A DNA stretch of 64,000 bases. It comes from Candidatus Cloacimonadota bacterium (lineage in GTDB: Bacteria; Muiribacteriota; UBA6191). The DNA is taken from assembly GCA_002402105.1 (NCBI GenBank), contig NVVD01000014.1, positions 46,188 to 110,187 on the forward strand. Reading direction: 5' to 3'. The notes below the pieces were generated by a model that saw nothing but the letters and a program-made list of their open reading frames with translations, did not search any database and was not told the DNA's origin. The stretch's first letter is position 1. Each line of letters opens with the position of its first letter. Positions 25,368 to 35,033 of this stretch are shown here, one piece after another. Made by a program: the position numbers and the translations under genes.

Positions 25368-26519
25368 ATGAATCGACGACAATTTATCTATGGTTTACTC
25401 TCTAGTCTAGCTATAGCACATTCAAAAAAAAACTTTGCAAATACCTTTAATACAAATCAAAAAGTCTTAATTTTAATTGAATTAAAGGGTGGAAACGATG
25501 GCCTTAATACTTTTGTACCTTTTAATGACCCGATGTATCAAAAACTAAGACCAAAACTAGCATTAACAAAAGATGAAGTTATCTCTTTTGATAAGGATAT
25601 TTATTTACACAAGTCTTTAAAAAAATGGAAATCTCTTTGGAATAATAAAGATTTAGCCATTGTTCAAGGCTTAGGCTATGACGAACCCATAAGATCGCAT
25701 TTTAGATCCATTGACATTTGGGATACAGCATCAGATAGTGACGAGTTTTTAAATCATGGTTGGATGAACGATAGTTTAGCCTTTAAAAAGTCACTCTATG
25801 ATTTTGAAGGTCTTATTTTAGGTAATTCAGACCCAGGCCCCTTACAAGGTGGAGATATTCAGTCATTAGTCATTAAAAATCAAAAACAGTTTCTAAAGAG
25901 AGCAAAAAAAATCAAAAAATCTAAAAGACCTATTATGAATAATTCTTTAGCACATTTTGACTCTATTCAATCAGACATACAAAGATCATATCAAATGATT
26001 CAAAATAAAATGAATAAATCTCTCCAATTAACTGAATTTTCTAAAGATAAATTATCTCGCTCATTAAAATCAGCTGCTGAATTTATTATTAGTGGAATCA
26101 ATGTACCTGTTATTAAAATAACTCATGGTGGTTTTGATACTCATTCCAACCAAAAAAACACTCATGCTCGTCTTTTAAAGCAACTTGCTACAGCAACTAC
26201 AAGCTTTAAAGAGGCATTAATCAAACATAACTTATGGGATAAAGTAACCTTAGCTACCTATTCAGAGTTTGGCAGAAGAGCCGAGGAAAATGGTAGTAAA
26301 GGAAGCGACCACGGCACAGCTAATACTCATTTTGTTATGGGTGCTAATGTTAAAGGCGGCTTGTATGGACAAAAAATTGATTTAACAAACTTAATTAATA
26401 AAGATTTAGTTCATACAAATGATTTTAGAAACTATCTTAAGACTCTTATCGAAAAAGGTCTCGATATTGAAGCACCTCTGAGATTAAAGAAATTTTCAAA
26501 TTTAAACTTTATTACTTGA
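25368..26519 (+). CDS. DUF1501 family protein
   Basis: A 383-residue protein beginning MNRRQFIYGLLSSLAIAHS. The twin-arginine-like RRQF start followed by a hydrophobic stretch suggests Tat export, as is usual in DUF1501. The family core is visible in 'LILIELKGGNDGLNTFVPF', 'HGGFDTHSNQ' and 'SEFGRRAEENGSKGSDHGT', an alkaline-phosphatase/sulfatase-like metal-site pattern. AAGGAAA precedes the ATG. It is the last gene of the DUF3604-DUF1800-DUF1501 set and overlaps the convergent kinase gene by eight bases, leaving no room for a terminator between them. Confidence 0.92.
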   Translation: MNRRQFIYGLLSSLAIAHSKKNFANTFNTNQKVLILIELKGGNDGLNTFVPFNDPMYQKLRPKLALTKDEVISFDKDIYLHKSLKKWKSLWNNKDLAIVQGLGYDEPIRSHFRSIDIWDTASDSDEFLNHGWMNDSLAFKKSLYDFEGLILGNSDPGPLQGGDIQSLVIKNQKQFLKRAKKIKKSKRPIMNNSLAHFDSIQSDIQRSYQMIQNKMNKSLQLTEFSKDKLSRSLKSAAEFIISGINVPVIKITHGGFDTHSNQKNTHARLLKQLATATTSFKEALIKHNLWDKVTLATYSEFGRRAEENGSKGSDHGTANTHFVMGANVKGGLYGQKIDLTNLINKDLVHTNDFRNYLKTLIEKGLDIEAPLRLKKFSNLNFIT

Positions 26520-27636
26520 TATTCATTACCAAAGCTTTCAAATATATAAATACATCTACTAAACTCCACCACTTTAAAAAGTGTCCTCCTATAATAAAAA
26601 TAGATAGTAAAAACAAAAAACCAATGACTACAAATAAAGTTTTATTTTCTTCTTGGTTTTCTACTAAAATTTCTTTTTGTATTACAACTTCTACTTTTTT
26701 AGTCTGTATCGTTTTAGATTTTGTAAGTGGGCTTGCCTTATAAAAAGTCTCGCTATATTTTTCTAAAAAAAGTTTATAACCTTTTTTTATTTTAGTTTTA
26801 TTAGTAACTTTTAAAAGCCTTTCTTCTAAATCAAATACACTTTGAATTCTTTCTGTTGGATCAGCTTGTATCAACTCTAAGCATATTTTTTCTAAATCTA
26901 TATTTTCAAGTTTTCCTATCTTTGGTAGCTTTTCTTTTTTCTTTTTATATACATCTATAATACCGTCTTTTGAGGTAAATTTAATCGGTAGTTTTTTAGT
27001 AAATAACTCATATAAAATAATACCTAAAGCATATAAATCTACCGTATTTTTAACGTCTTTTCTTTCACCTTCAATTTGCTCTGGTGCCATATAATCTAAA
27101 GTACCAAGAACAGTACCTGGTAAAGTACGCTTTGTTTCTACATGTCTTACAACCCCAAGATCAATTAAACGAACCTTTCCGTCTTTGGATATTAAAATAT
27201 TTTCTGGTTTTAAGTCTCTATGAAAAATACCCTTTTCATGGCATTCATCTAATGCTTTACATAACTCTAAAATAATATGAACTGATGATTCTGTATCAAG
27301 AGGAGCAAGCTTTTTTATTACTTTTGTTAGTTCTATCCCGTCTATATATTCTAATATTAAACAACAAACTCCTTTTTCTTGAATAATTTCTTTTGGCTTA
27401 ACCACAATTTCTGAATTTATTTTTTGTAGATAATCAAACTCAGCCAAAAAACGAGACTTTTTTCGCCTATCTGATAAATATTGTGGCAATAAGGTTTTGG
27501 CTACGAAAACTTCTCCATCTACATTTTCAACCTTATAAACCTGAGCCATTCCACCAGTAGCAATGGCTTTTCCTAAAACTTTATAAGGACCAAACTTGAG
27601 TTCTTTTGATAATATTTTAGCCATAGTTTCTTTCAT
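26512..27636 (-). CDS. Membrane-anchored Ser/Thr protein kinase (Hanks type)
   Basis: A 374-residue protein. The kinase domain spans about 16-275: glycine loop LGKAIATGGMAQVY, ATP Lys in VFVAKTLLPQ, catalytic HRDLKPENILIS, the DFG equivalent reads LIDLGVVR, and APE reads MAPEQIEGE. A charged linker precedes one membrane helix near 325-345 (TLFVVIGFLFLLSIFIIGG), leaving about 25 residues outside, so it has no large sensor domain. DLG in place of DFG is common in bacterial kinases. ATG at 27624 is an alternative start. The targets are unknown, and it overlaps the convergent DUF1501 gene. Confidence 0.92.
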   Translation of the reverse strand: MKETMAKILSKELKFGPYKVLGKAIATGGMAQVYKVENVDGEVFVAKTLLPQYLSDRRKKSRFLAEFDYLQKINSEIVVKPKEIIQEKGVCCLILEYIDGIELTKVIKKLAPLDTESSVHIILELCKALDECHEKGIFHRDLKPENILISKDGKVRLIDLGVVRHVETKRTLPGTVLGTLDYMAPEQIEGERKDVKNTVDLYALGIILYELFTKKLPIKFTSKDGIIDVYKKKKEKLPKIGKLENIDLEKICLELIQADPTERIQSVFDLEERLLKVTNKTKIKKGYKLFLEKYSETFYKASPLTKSKTIQTKKVEVVIQKEILVENQEENKTLFVVIGFLFLLSIFIIGGHFLKWWSLVDVFIYLKALVMNIK

Positions 27637-27796
27637 TTACCTTGTTGTTTATTCTTTTGATCTATCGACGAATTTGATATCATTTTGTCACTAAACAACT
27701 AAGTAATTTTATTTAAAACTACACTTGACGTTTTTTAAAAAAACCTTAGTCTGAACTTTAAATAAATCACTATAAAATAAATCTTGGGAGAACTAC

Positions 27797-28987
27797 ATGA
27801 AAAAAATGTTATTCACTGGAATCTTATCACTAGGCTTAGCAGCAACATCTCTTATTTCTACTAACTTTGCACAAACACCTAAAAATATTAAAGAATGGAC
27901 ATATTTAATTTATATCAATGCTGATAACAATCTTGATAAGTTTGGTGTTGGTGACTTAGAAGAAATGGCTGAAATTGGTTCAAATGAAAACGTAAATATT
28001 GTAGTTCAATTAGATAGAGCATATGGTAAACCAGCAAAAAGATATTTTGTTCAAAAAGGTGATACTAATATGGTTGAAGACCTTGGTGAAGTTGATATGG
28101 GTTCTGTTAAAACATTAACAGAGTTTGTTGAATGGGGCTCTACTAATTATCCAGCTGAACATTATGCAACAGTTATCTGGAACCACGGTTCTGGTTGGAA
28201 TAAAAGAGCAACTAACGGTGTTTTTAAAGGTATCTCTTATGATGATCAATCAGGAAACCACATCACTACTGCTCAATTAACTGGTGCTGCTAAAGACATC
28301 AGAAACATCTTAGGTAAAAAATTAGATATCATGGCTTTTGACGCTTGTTTAATGCAAATGCTTGAAGTTTCTTACGCTATGAAAGACGATGTAGAAATCA
28401 TGCTTGCATCTCAAGAAACAGAGCCAGGTGAAGGTTGGGCCTATAACGACTCTTTAAAAGAGCTTGTTAATAAAAAAGGCTTAACAGCTCAAGAAGTTTC
28501 AACAATTATTGTTGATACATATGATGCATCTTATGATAGTGGCTCTCAAGGTAACTCTTCAACTACTCAAAGTTGGGTTGATTTATCTAAAACAGATGCT
28601 TTAGTTGATGCACTAAATGTATTAGCAGAGCAATTGATGGATGGCCATAAAACACAATTAAAATCAGCAGTAGCAAGTGTACAAAAATTTTACTATCGTT
28701 CAAATGTTGACTTAATCCATCTTCTAGAATTATTATCACCAAACCTTTCTGGTGAAGCATCCGATGCTTGTAAAAAAGCAATCATTGCAGCAAATGCATT
28801 TGTTGGACATCATGCAACTCATGGCTCTAAAATGAAAAACTCTAAAGGTACAGCAATCTACTTTCCTGCTAACGGGTATAGCTTTAGTGATAAATACTTA
28901 AAGCTTGAGTTCGCAAAAGTAAGCAAATGGGATGAAATGCTTAAAAGCTTTTATAAAGCGTCAAAAACTAGAATGCAAGATCTCTAA
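27797..28987 (+). CDS. Clostripain-family (C11) cysteine peptidase
   Basis: A 396-residue exported peptidase: signal peptide to about residue 25 (ILSLGLAATSLISTNFA), then the C11 core. The catalytic pair is His130 in IWNHGSGW and Cys184 in DIMAFDACLMQM. The opening strand WTYLIYINADNNLDKFG and the ASQETEPGEGWAY segment are typical. C11 enzymes usually cleave after Arg or Lys and are activated by self-cleavage. GGGAG precedes the ATG. Expression is probably monocistronic, since a terminator follows at 29005. Confidence 0.94.
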   Translation: MKKMLFTGILSLGLAATSLISTNFAQTPKNIKEWTYLIYINADNNLDKFGVGDLEEMAEIGSNENVNIVVQLDRAYGKPAKRYFVQKGDTNMVEDLGEVDMGSVKTLTEFVEWGSTNYPAEHYATVIWNHGSGWNKRATNGVFKGISYDDQSGNHITTAQLTGAAKDIRNILGKKLDIMAFDACLMQMLEVSYAMKDDVEIMLASQETEPGEGWAYNDSLKELVNKKGLTAQEVSTIIVDTYDASYDSGSQGNSSTTQSWVDLSKTDALVDALNVLAEQLMDGHKTQLKSAVASVQKFYYRSNVDLIHLLELLSPNLSGEASDACKKAIIAANAFVGHHATHGSKMKNSKGTAIYFPANGYSFSDKYLKLEFAKVSKWDEMLKSFYKASKTRMQDL

Positions 28988-29004
28988 GATTTTAGTTTAG
29001 TTTT

Positions 29005-29037
29005 AAAAAACCTCTAATAAAATTAAAGGTTTTTTTT
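29005..29037 (+). terminator. Rho-independent terminator after the C11 peptidase gene
   Basis: AAAAAACCT and AGGTTTTTT pair with inner TAAT/ATTA, interrupted by one mismatch, and end in a run of eight T. The hairpin is weak and A+T-rich but well placed 17 bases after the stop. Confidence 0.7.
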
Positions 29038-29083
29038 ATGTACAAGCTTTTACATTTTTCTAATATAATGCTTCAATACCATT

Positions 29084-29521
29084 ATGAAAGAAAAAAAAGA
29101 ATCATTATTTAAACGTATTGGTGGACGTAAAACTCTACAAAAAGTCCATAAACTATTTTACGACAAACTATTTTTACATCCTTGGCTTAAGCTTTTTTTT
29201 CAAGATACTTTTAGACCTCAAATTGAAAACCAACAAACAGATTTTATGACAAATGCTATGGGTGGTTTTATCTTATTTGTTGGTAAACCCCCTATCCCTA
29301 CTCATATTAATATGAACATCACAACAGAGATTTTTGATTTACGACACAACATTTTAAAAGAAACAATCTTAGAGTGTGGAGTTAATGATAAACTTGCTAA
29401 AGAATGGCTCAAAATTGATTATGCTTTTAGAGCTGCTATTTGCAAGAAAGATGTATCCGAATGCATTAAAAAACATGATAATGATAAAATATTAGACTTC
29501 AAAAAGCCTCTTAATGCCTAA
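29084..29521 (+). CDS. Truncated haemoglobin-like globin
   Basis: A 145-residue protein with the layout of truncated globins. It starts LFKRIGGRKTLQKVHKLFYD, then HPWLKLFF and DFMTNAMGG, with 'FVGKPPIPTHINMNIT' before the helix holding the probable proximal His in IFDLRHNIL. Such proteins bind haem and handle oxygen or nitric oxide in the cytoplasm. The haem-ligand assignment is inferred from position. The binding site before the ATG is poor. It overlaps the convergent hydrolase gene by 11 bases. Confidence 0.82.
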   Translation: MKEKKESLFKRIGGRKTLQKVHKLFYDKLFLHPWLKLFFQDTFRPQIENQQTDFMTNAMGGFILFVGKPPIPTHINMNITTEIFDLRHNILKETILECGVNDKLAKEWLKIDYAFRAAICKKDVSECIKKHDNDKILDFKKPLNA

Positions 29522-30347
29522 TGAAATCAATTACTTTTAAATAAACTTCTTCTTGTTCAATATCATTTAAAATATAATGATATGACTTTTCAAGAGATAC
29601 AAACTCAAACTCTTCTACCTCTTTAAAATAGTCATATGACTCTTGATAATCTGCTACATGATCTAGTCTTGAATGCATAATTAAAATAGAAGCAAATGAT
29701 TTTGGTAAGGAGACCACCTTTTCTTTTAATAAAAACAGCTCTACAACAGCTTTTAATGGTGTGTAACCATAAGTAAAAATCTCTTCTTGTTTTATTACTT
29801 TTGAACAATCTAATGATTTATTTTTAATGTATAAATTTCTTTTTTTAAACAATGTAATTAAAACATTTTCAATAAAAGGTGGCATTTTATAAAGTCCAAA
29901 GTAAGGAGATAGCAAAATTACTTTTTTGACTTTTCGTATTTGAGATAGGTGAGTTGCAAGCGTGCCACCCATTGAAAAACCAAGTACAATTACTTCATCA
30001 TATTCTAAACTCAATCTATCATAAACTTCAGTTGATTTATTTATCCACTCTTGATGAGATGAGTTTGCAAAAGAAAATAAAGACCAAGATTTACCTGTTA
30101 ACATAGGAGCATAAGAGTCAATATTTAAAATAGATAACTTAAATTGTAAATCACCAAAAATTTGAGGAGTCACTCCAAAACCATGAAGCATAAACACACA
30201 GATTTTATTATTAGACCTACTTGATAATAAATTATATGGATTTAATTTATTTTTGTTGATTAAAAGTTCTTCTTCTCTATTTTTTGCTCCGTTTTGAAAA
30301 GAAACCAAGATGGCTATAAAAAATCCTATAAATATCCCAACTATCAA
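29511..30347 (-). CDS. Membrane-anchored alpha/beta hydrolase
   Basis: A 278-residue hydrolase with an N-terminal hydrophobic segment (IVGIFIGFFIAILVSF) that probably anchors it. The fold is shown by the oxyanion segment CVFMLHGFGVTPQ, the nucleophile elbow VLGFSMGGTLA (Ser), an Asp in MHSRLDHVAD and a His in EKSYHYILND. This resembles monoacylglycerol lipase/Est30-type carboxylesterases. The start codon is TTG, one base after the stop of the upstream membrane-protein gene and without a clear ribosome-binding site, so translation is probably coupled. The substrate is unknown. Confidence 0.85.
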   Translation of the reverse strand: MIVGIFIGFFIAILVSFQNGAKNREEELLINKNKLNPYNLLSSRSNNKICVFMLHGFGVTPQIFGDLQFKLSILNIDSYAPMLTGKSWSLFSFANSSHQEWINKSTEVYDRLSLEYDEVIVLGFSMGGTLATHLSQIRKVKKVILLSPYFGLYKMPPFIENVLITLFKKRNLYIKNKSLDCSKVIKQEEIFTYGYTPLKAVVELFLLKEKVVSLPKSFASILIMHSRLDHVADYQESYDYFKEVEEFEFVSLEKSYHYILNDIEQEEVYLKVIDFIRH

Positions 30348-30348
30348 A

Positions 30349-31254
30349 CTATTTTAACTTTGTTGAAAATGCTAATTTAAATTCATGAGGAGATTTTAAA
30401 AAACCAACAAAATATAAAAAGAAAACAGAGTTTAGTGATTGCACAATAGCTAATTGAAATACTGTTTTAACCTGATCAATTAAATTTGCTCTAAAAAAAC
30501 TAGCAAAACCCATCAGTTTATCTTTTATTTCACTTTGTCCCATGTGTTGAAATGAGCTAACATCAAAACTAGATGAATCCATGGTAGTAAATAAAGAAAA
30601 AATAGAACTCATCATTGAAGCTGAACCAAAAGCCATCGAAATTGCAAAATTTAAAGCCCACATAATCAGAGCAAAAATAATAATATTTACTACATTTTTT
30701 TTAACAAAATTAAAAGACAAAATTAAAGGTTCTAAATTTGACTCTCTATGAAAAAAGTACATATACGGGGTAAAACCTAATATAACACCGAGCACTGAAT
30801 TTAATAAAAAGGCTGGAATATATAAAAGAAATACAAAAAAAACAAAAGGAGGAAAAATAAAAGAAATAGGCATCAAACAAGTAACAAGTAAAGATGGCGC
30901 CAAAGTTATTAAATGCTGATAAGAAATAACTACTAATATTGGCCAAATCAATGATTTATCAAAATTTAATATTATTTTTTTTACATCAATCGTTTCACCC
31001 AAATAATACTTTACTATCATATAAGTAAATACAAACGGGGCTAAAGCACCAATACATAACCCAACAAGAGTTAAACAAAAAGACAAAAACCCTATTAAAG
31101 TTGGTAAAAATAGCCCTATAGTATTATCTAAACCATACCCTAATATGTAGGGAGCCGAAAAAAATAAAGATAATAATAATAGTGGCTGTACTAGAGCTAG
31201 AGCGGTTGATTTATAATGCTCAAAAAACTCTGATATATTTAATTTTTCTTCCAT
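30349..31254 (-). CDS. Polytopic membrane protein of unknown function
   Basis: A 301-residue protein with a short charged N-terminus and six or seven hydrophobic helices (ALVQPLLLLSLFFSAPYILG, TLIGFLSFCLTLVGLCIGAL, FPPFVFFVFLLYIPAFLL, VVNIIIFALIMWALNFAIS and others). Between the last helices is a polar loop with Met and Ser. I cannot assign a family with confidence. AAGGAAG precedes the ATG. It is the first gene of a two-gene unit with the hydrolase, so a role in the same envelope process is possible. Confidence 0.7.
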   Translation of the reverse strand: MEEKLNISEFFEHYKSTALALVQPLLLLSLFFSAPYILGYGLDNTIGLFLPTLIGFLSFCLTLVGLCIGALAPFVFTYMIVKYYLGETIDVKKIILNFDKSLIWPILVVISYQHLITLAPSLLVTCLMPISFIFPPFVFFVFLLYIPAFLLNSVLGVILGFTPYMYFFHRESNLEPLILSFNFVKKNVVNIIIFALIMWALNFAISMAFGSASMMSSIFSLFTTMDSSSFDVSSFQHMGQSEIKDKLMGFASFFRANLIDQVKTVFQLAIVQSLNSVFFLYFVGFLKSPHEFKLAFSTKLK

Positions 31255-31338
31255 TTTTTCTTCCTTTATATTCAGATACTACATTATACTTGTTTAGATG
31301 ATAAAAAAACAATGGGAATATTATTCTAGCTTAAAAAA

Positions 31339-34158
31339 CTATTTAGCTTTTATTTTCAAACGAACTTTTTCAATTAATTGAATGACTTCTTTTGGTAAGG
31401 ACTCTTTTGCCTCTAATTTCTCAAAAATTGCTTCTACTCTAGTATAGTTTTTTTGCACAAAATGCAACATAGCCAAATTTGAAAAAATACGAATATCTCC
31501 AGGTTTTTTTTGTAAAATAATTAAAAATATTTCTTCTGCTTTTTTATAATCTTGCAATTCGGCATAAGCTTTAGCTTGTAAATTTAAATATTTAATCTGA
31601 TCTGATAATGCTTTTGCTTTTGTTAAAGAAGAGATAACTTCTTTCCACTTTTTATTTTGAGCAAAAGTTTTAGCATCTTTAAAAAACTTTTCGGCCTGCT
31701 CTAATCTTGAGCTATCCACATACTCTGCTAAAAGATTTTTCCAGGTTTCATCACCTAATATATTTTTTAAAGACTCTTTTATATGCACCCTTAGTATAGA
31801 ATCACTTTTTTGGAGACTTTGTTTTAGTTCTTTAACAGAGTATTTTACTCTTAATCTACCAAGAGCAACAATGGCTTCTTTTTTTACAGACCAGTTTTCA
31901 TGTTTGAGCAAAGTACATAGTTTTTCATAATCATTAAATTTTGGTAGGGCTGAAATAGCAATAATTACTTTTTGTAATAAAGATTCATCTTCTTCATTCA
32001 GCCAAATACTCAAAATATCTTCAAATGAAGCATTTCTAAAATATCCAATATTTTCAATCAGCTCTTCTTTTAAGTTTTCACTAACAATTTTAATATAGTC
32101 TCTTAAGGGAACTAAAAATTTATCACTTCTAATTTTACCCATAGCACGTAGGCATTCACGCTGAATCAACCAGTTTTCATCTCTTAAACTATGAATCAGT
32201 AAATCATCAGACTCGATCGAACAGATATTTCCAAGAGCCCTAATAACAAGTAACCTCATTTCAATATCATCTACTTCCATTAAATGTTCTAAGGGAGAAG
32301 AAACTGAAATATCTTTAATTTGTCCTAAACAATTTACAGCTAATTTTCTAATAGAAAAGTACTCATCTTCAAGTAGCTCTAATAAAATAGGAATCGAATC
32401 CTTACTCGCTATTTTTTCTATAGCCTGTAAAGCGTTTAAACGGACTTTCCAATCTTGACTCTCAAGCAAACTATGAAGCTCAGGTAAAATTTTAACACCC
32501 ATTTTTTGAGCTATTACAGAACCCCAATAAACCTCGTCTTTTTCACTACTTCTAAATAATGATAAAACTTCATCAAAAGCATTTGCTTTCATTCCTGCTA
32601 ATAAATCAGCTATAGACGTATATACAACTCTTGAGCGAATTTCTGTAAATGCTTGTCTCAGATATGGAATAGATTTAACTCCCATTGCCTCAAAAAAAGA
32701 ATAAGCATTCTCTCTAATACCTGATTGAGTCGAATCTAAACATAAAAGCATTGGCTCAATATAAACAGAAGATAAGTCACCAATTAATGAACGAGAAACC
32801 CAATATTTTATATTTTCATCAATACCTCTAAGTGGATCTAAAAATATTTCACTTGGCTTACTTTGAAATTTTTGAATAGCATCAGATGCACACATCTTTA
32901 AATTCCAATCACTAGCATTAAAAACCTCAAGTAAAATTGGAAGGTATGTATAATCTTGCTTCATTTCAATAGTTTTAATCATCCAATACTTTATATTTAC
33001 ATCACCTATTTGTAATTGCTGAATAAAATAATCATTTGGAATTGATTTATAACTAGCTAAAGTTCGAGCTGCTTCACTTCTTATTTTCCATTCTTCATTT
33101 GATAACAATTGAAATAAAACATCTAATATTTCATCATCCCATTCAAATTCGGATAAAGCCGATATACTTAACATTTGAATATCATAATCATCATCGTTAC
33201 ATAATGAAGTAAAAATACTTTTTACCATAGGTACTTTAAGCTTTTTCAAAGCATCTAAAATCCAAAATCTACCCTCTTTGTCACGATCGTAAAACTTGTC
33301 TAAAAGTGGAGCAATTGCCATATCTCCAATATTTTCTAAGGTTCTTGAGGCTGACAACCTAATCACTCTAGATTCATTTGACAGTTTATCCATTAAAAAG
33401 GAGACTGCGTACTCTCCATGAGAGCTTAAAGCCTTTATACAAGCCTCGCGAACCCTATCAATAGGGTGATCTAAAAACTTAATTAAGTCAGGTATTATTT
33501 CTAAAAAACCTAAAGAACCTAATGTTTCTAGGGTAATGATTAATACCTCATCATCTTGAGATTTTAAGAAGGTTAATAAAATACGACTTTGATCTTTTAA
33601 ACGAAATTCTCCCACTAATTTAATCAACCAATAATATTGCTCACGGTGTAAGTCATCTCTTTTTAAAAGCTTTCTAACAGGATCATGAGCACGAATCCCC
33701 ATAAGTGATATAGTTTTAAATATTTGATTTCTTTTAATCCAACTACTTGAACTAAACTCATTTAATATTTGTGCAATAAAACGATCTGGAAAACGAGATA
33801 GTGAGTCTGCTGCTAATGACCTCACATCTTCATCAATATCAGCTAATGCATCAACCATAGATTCATAAATAGCACTCGAAGGGTTTTTCCCTAGCTCTTT
33901 AAGAACCACTAACCGAACTAATCGGCTAGAGTCATGAACCATTTCTATCAAAGCCTGAGAAACAGAGCTATCCATTAAAGTAGAGAGAGCCAAAACAGAG
34001 TAGTAACGAACATCAGAGTTTGAGTCATTTAAGTTTTTCAATAAAGTACTCTTAGCTAGTTTATTGGGATATTTAACCAATGTTCTAACTGCTTCTATTC
34101 TTACGTTATCTCTACCGTCTTGCAATTGTATTAACAATATATCTAATTCAGGAATCAT
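31339..34158 (-). CDS. Large HEAT-repeat protein with C-terminal TPR region
   Basis: A 939-residue soluble protein with no signal peptide. From residue 1 to about 800 it consists of roughly 30-residue HEAT/PBS-lyase-type repeats ('DVRYYSVLALSTLMDSSVSQ', 'IRLSASRTLENIGDMAIAPL', 'WLIQRECLRAMGKIRSDKFL'). Residues about 830-935 change to TPR-like helices (KAKAYAELQDYKKAEEIFLI, NLAMLHFVQKNYTRVEAIFE). It is therefore a protein-interaction solenoid. No catalytic motif is seen. Similar proteins sit in regulatory or motility gene sets, but nothing here names the partner. Confidence 0.85.
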   Translation of the reverse strand: MIPELDILLIQLQDGRDNVRIEAVRTLVKYPNKLAKSTLLKNLNDSNSDVRYYSVLALSTLMDSSVSQALIEMVHDSSRLVRLVVLKELGKNPSSAIYESMVDALADIDEDVRSLAADSLSRFPDRFIAQILNEFSSSSWIKRNQIFKTISLMGIRAHDPVRKLLKRDDLHREQYYWLIKLVGEFRLKDQSRILLTFLKSQDDEVLIITLETLGSLGFLEIIPDLIKFLDHPIDRVREACIKALSSHGEYAVSFLMDKLSNESRVIRLSASRTLENIGDMAIAPLLDKFYDRDKEGRFWILDALKKLKVPMVKSIFTSLCNDDDYDIQMLSISALSEFEWDDEILDVLFQLLSNEEWKIRSEAARTLASYKSIPNDYFIQQLQIGDVNIKYWMIKTIEMKQDYTYLPILLEVFNASDWNLKMCASDAIQKFQSKPSEIFLDPLRGIDENIKYWVSRSLIGDLSSVYIEPMLLCLDSTQSGIRENAYSFFEAMGVKSIPYLRQAFTEIRSRVVYTSIADLLAGMKANAFDEVLSLFRSSEKDEVYWGSVIAQKMGVKILPELHSLLESQDWKVRLNALQAIEKIASKDSIPILLELLEDEYFSIRKLAVNCLGQIKDISVSSPLEHLMEVDDIEMRLLVIRALGNICSIESDDLLIHSLRDENWLIQRECLRAMGKIRSDKFLVPLRDYIKIVSENLKEELIENIGYFRNASFEDILSIWLNEEDESLLQKVIIAISALPKFNDYEKLCTLLKHENWSVKKEAIVALGRLRVKYSVKELKQSLQKSDSILRVHIKESLKNILGDETWKNLLAEYVDSSRLEQAEKFFKDAKTFAQNKKWKEVISSLTKAKALSDQIKYLNLQAKAYAELQDYKKAEEIFLIILQKKPGDIRIFSNLAMLHFVQKNYTRVEAIFEKLEAKESLPKEVIQLIEKVRLKIKAK

Positions 34159-34370
34159 CTCATACCACTTTGTAGCTAAGTCTATTTACTCTCTATTTTT
34201 TAAATTATATCGACCATGAAGTTTTTTTTATCACTACTGAAAAAGCCCTCTTAAGTTATTTTAATAAAAGATATTCATTTATTTATGAAATACACTCTAA
34301 TTTGATAGACAAATTAACTAGATATCAACTATACATTAGAAAAAATATATATTGAGACGAAAACTATCTT

Positions 34371-35015
34371 ATGAAAAAACTTATTTTATTTTTTTTAATT
34401 GCTCAATCACTTCATGCATCTACTAGAAAGTATATCTATAGTGTTGGTCAATTAAAAGCCCATCTGCTCTTTTTAATCAATCATCAAAAAAGAAACCCAA
34501 GAGATTTAAAATATCTTCATAATGAAATTAGACTAGTACACGGCTTTTATTATATAAAAAAAGAGGATACTTTTTTTACAGACCTACTCAAATCACTAGA
34601 AAAAGAAAGTCGTTTTTTCACTTTCAAAAGTCGCTTTATAATTCAATATCAATACAATCAAAAACAAGATAGAGTCACTAAATATAATATGGGAGTAACC
34701 CAAACACTTAAGTTTTTTGACCAACATCTAAAAACAGGCATCAAGTTTTCAAGAGAAAGTCGTTTTATTATTAATAAAGAAAAAGACCTTTTAAAGTTTT
34801 TACCAAAAATAGCAAAAAATCGAAGCGACACCGTCTTGATTTTAAATTATTGTTTAAAGTCACCGTGTATTCGTAACCCACAACTCATTGATAAAATACC
34901 TAAGATTATGAAATCTAACGATGGAATGTCCTTAAGAGTCGCCTCAAAGTTTCATTCTCAAGAAAAAAATAAATATAGATATTTTCAGAGCTCATTACAG
35001 CCTTTTGCACCTTAA
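34371..35015 (+). CDS. Hypothetical exported protein
   Basis: I do not recognise the family. The 214-residue product begins with a Sec signal (MKKLILFFLIAQSLHAST), followed by a basic, helical body rich in Lys, Arg, Tyr and Phe. Around residue 160 there are two Cys in ILNYCLKSPCIRNP that could form a disulfide. No enzyme motif is visible. The site before the ATG is weak. Its end faces the nitroreductase gene with only 18 bases between. Confidence 0.6.
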   Translation: MKKLILFFLIAQSLHASTRKYIYSVGQLKAHLLFLINHQKRNPRDLKYLHNEIRLVHGFYYIKKEDTFFTDLLKSLEKESRFFTFKSRFIIQYQYNQKQDRVTKYNMGVTQTLKFFDQHLKTGIKFSRESRFIINKEKDLLKFLPKIAKNRSDTVLILNYCLKSPCIRNPQLIDKIPKIMKSNDGMSLRVASKFHSQEKNKYRYFQSSLQPFAP

Positions 35016-35033
35016 AGTTTAGATCCCAAGGCT

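Noticed and set aside
26512..27636. PASTA-type PknB kinase
   Set aside because: Only about 25 residues follow the membrane helix, so no PASTA or other sensor domain is present.
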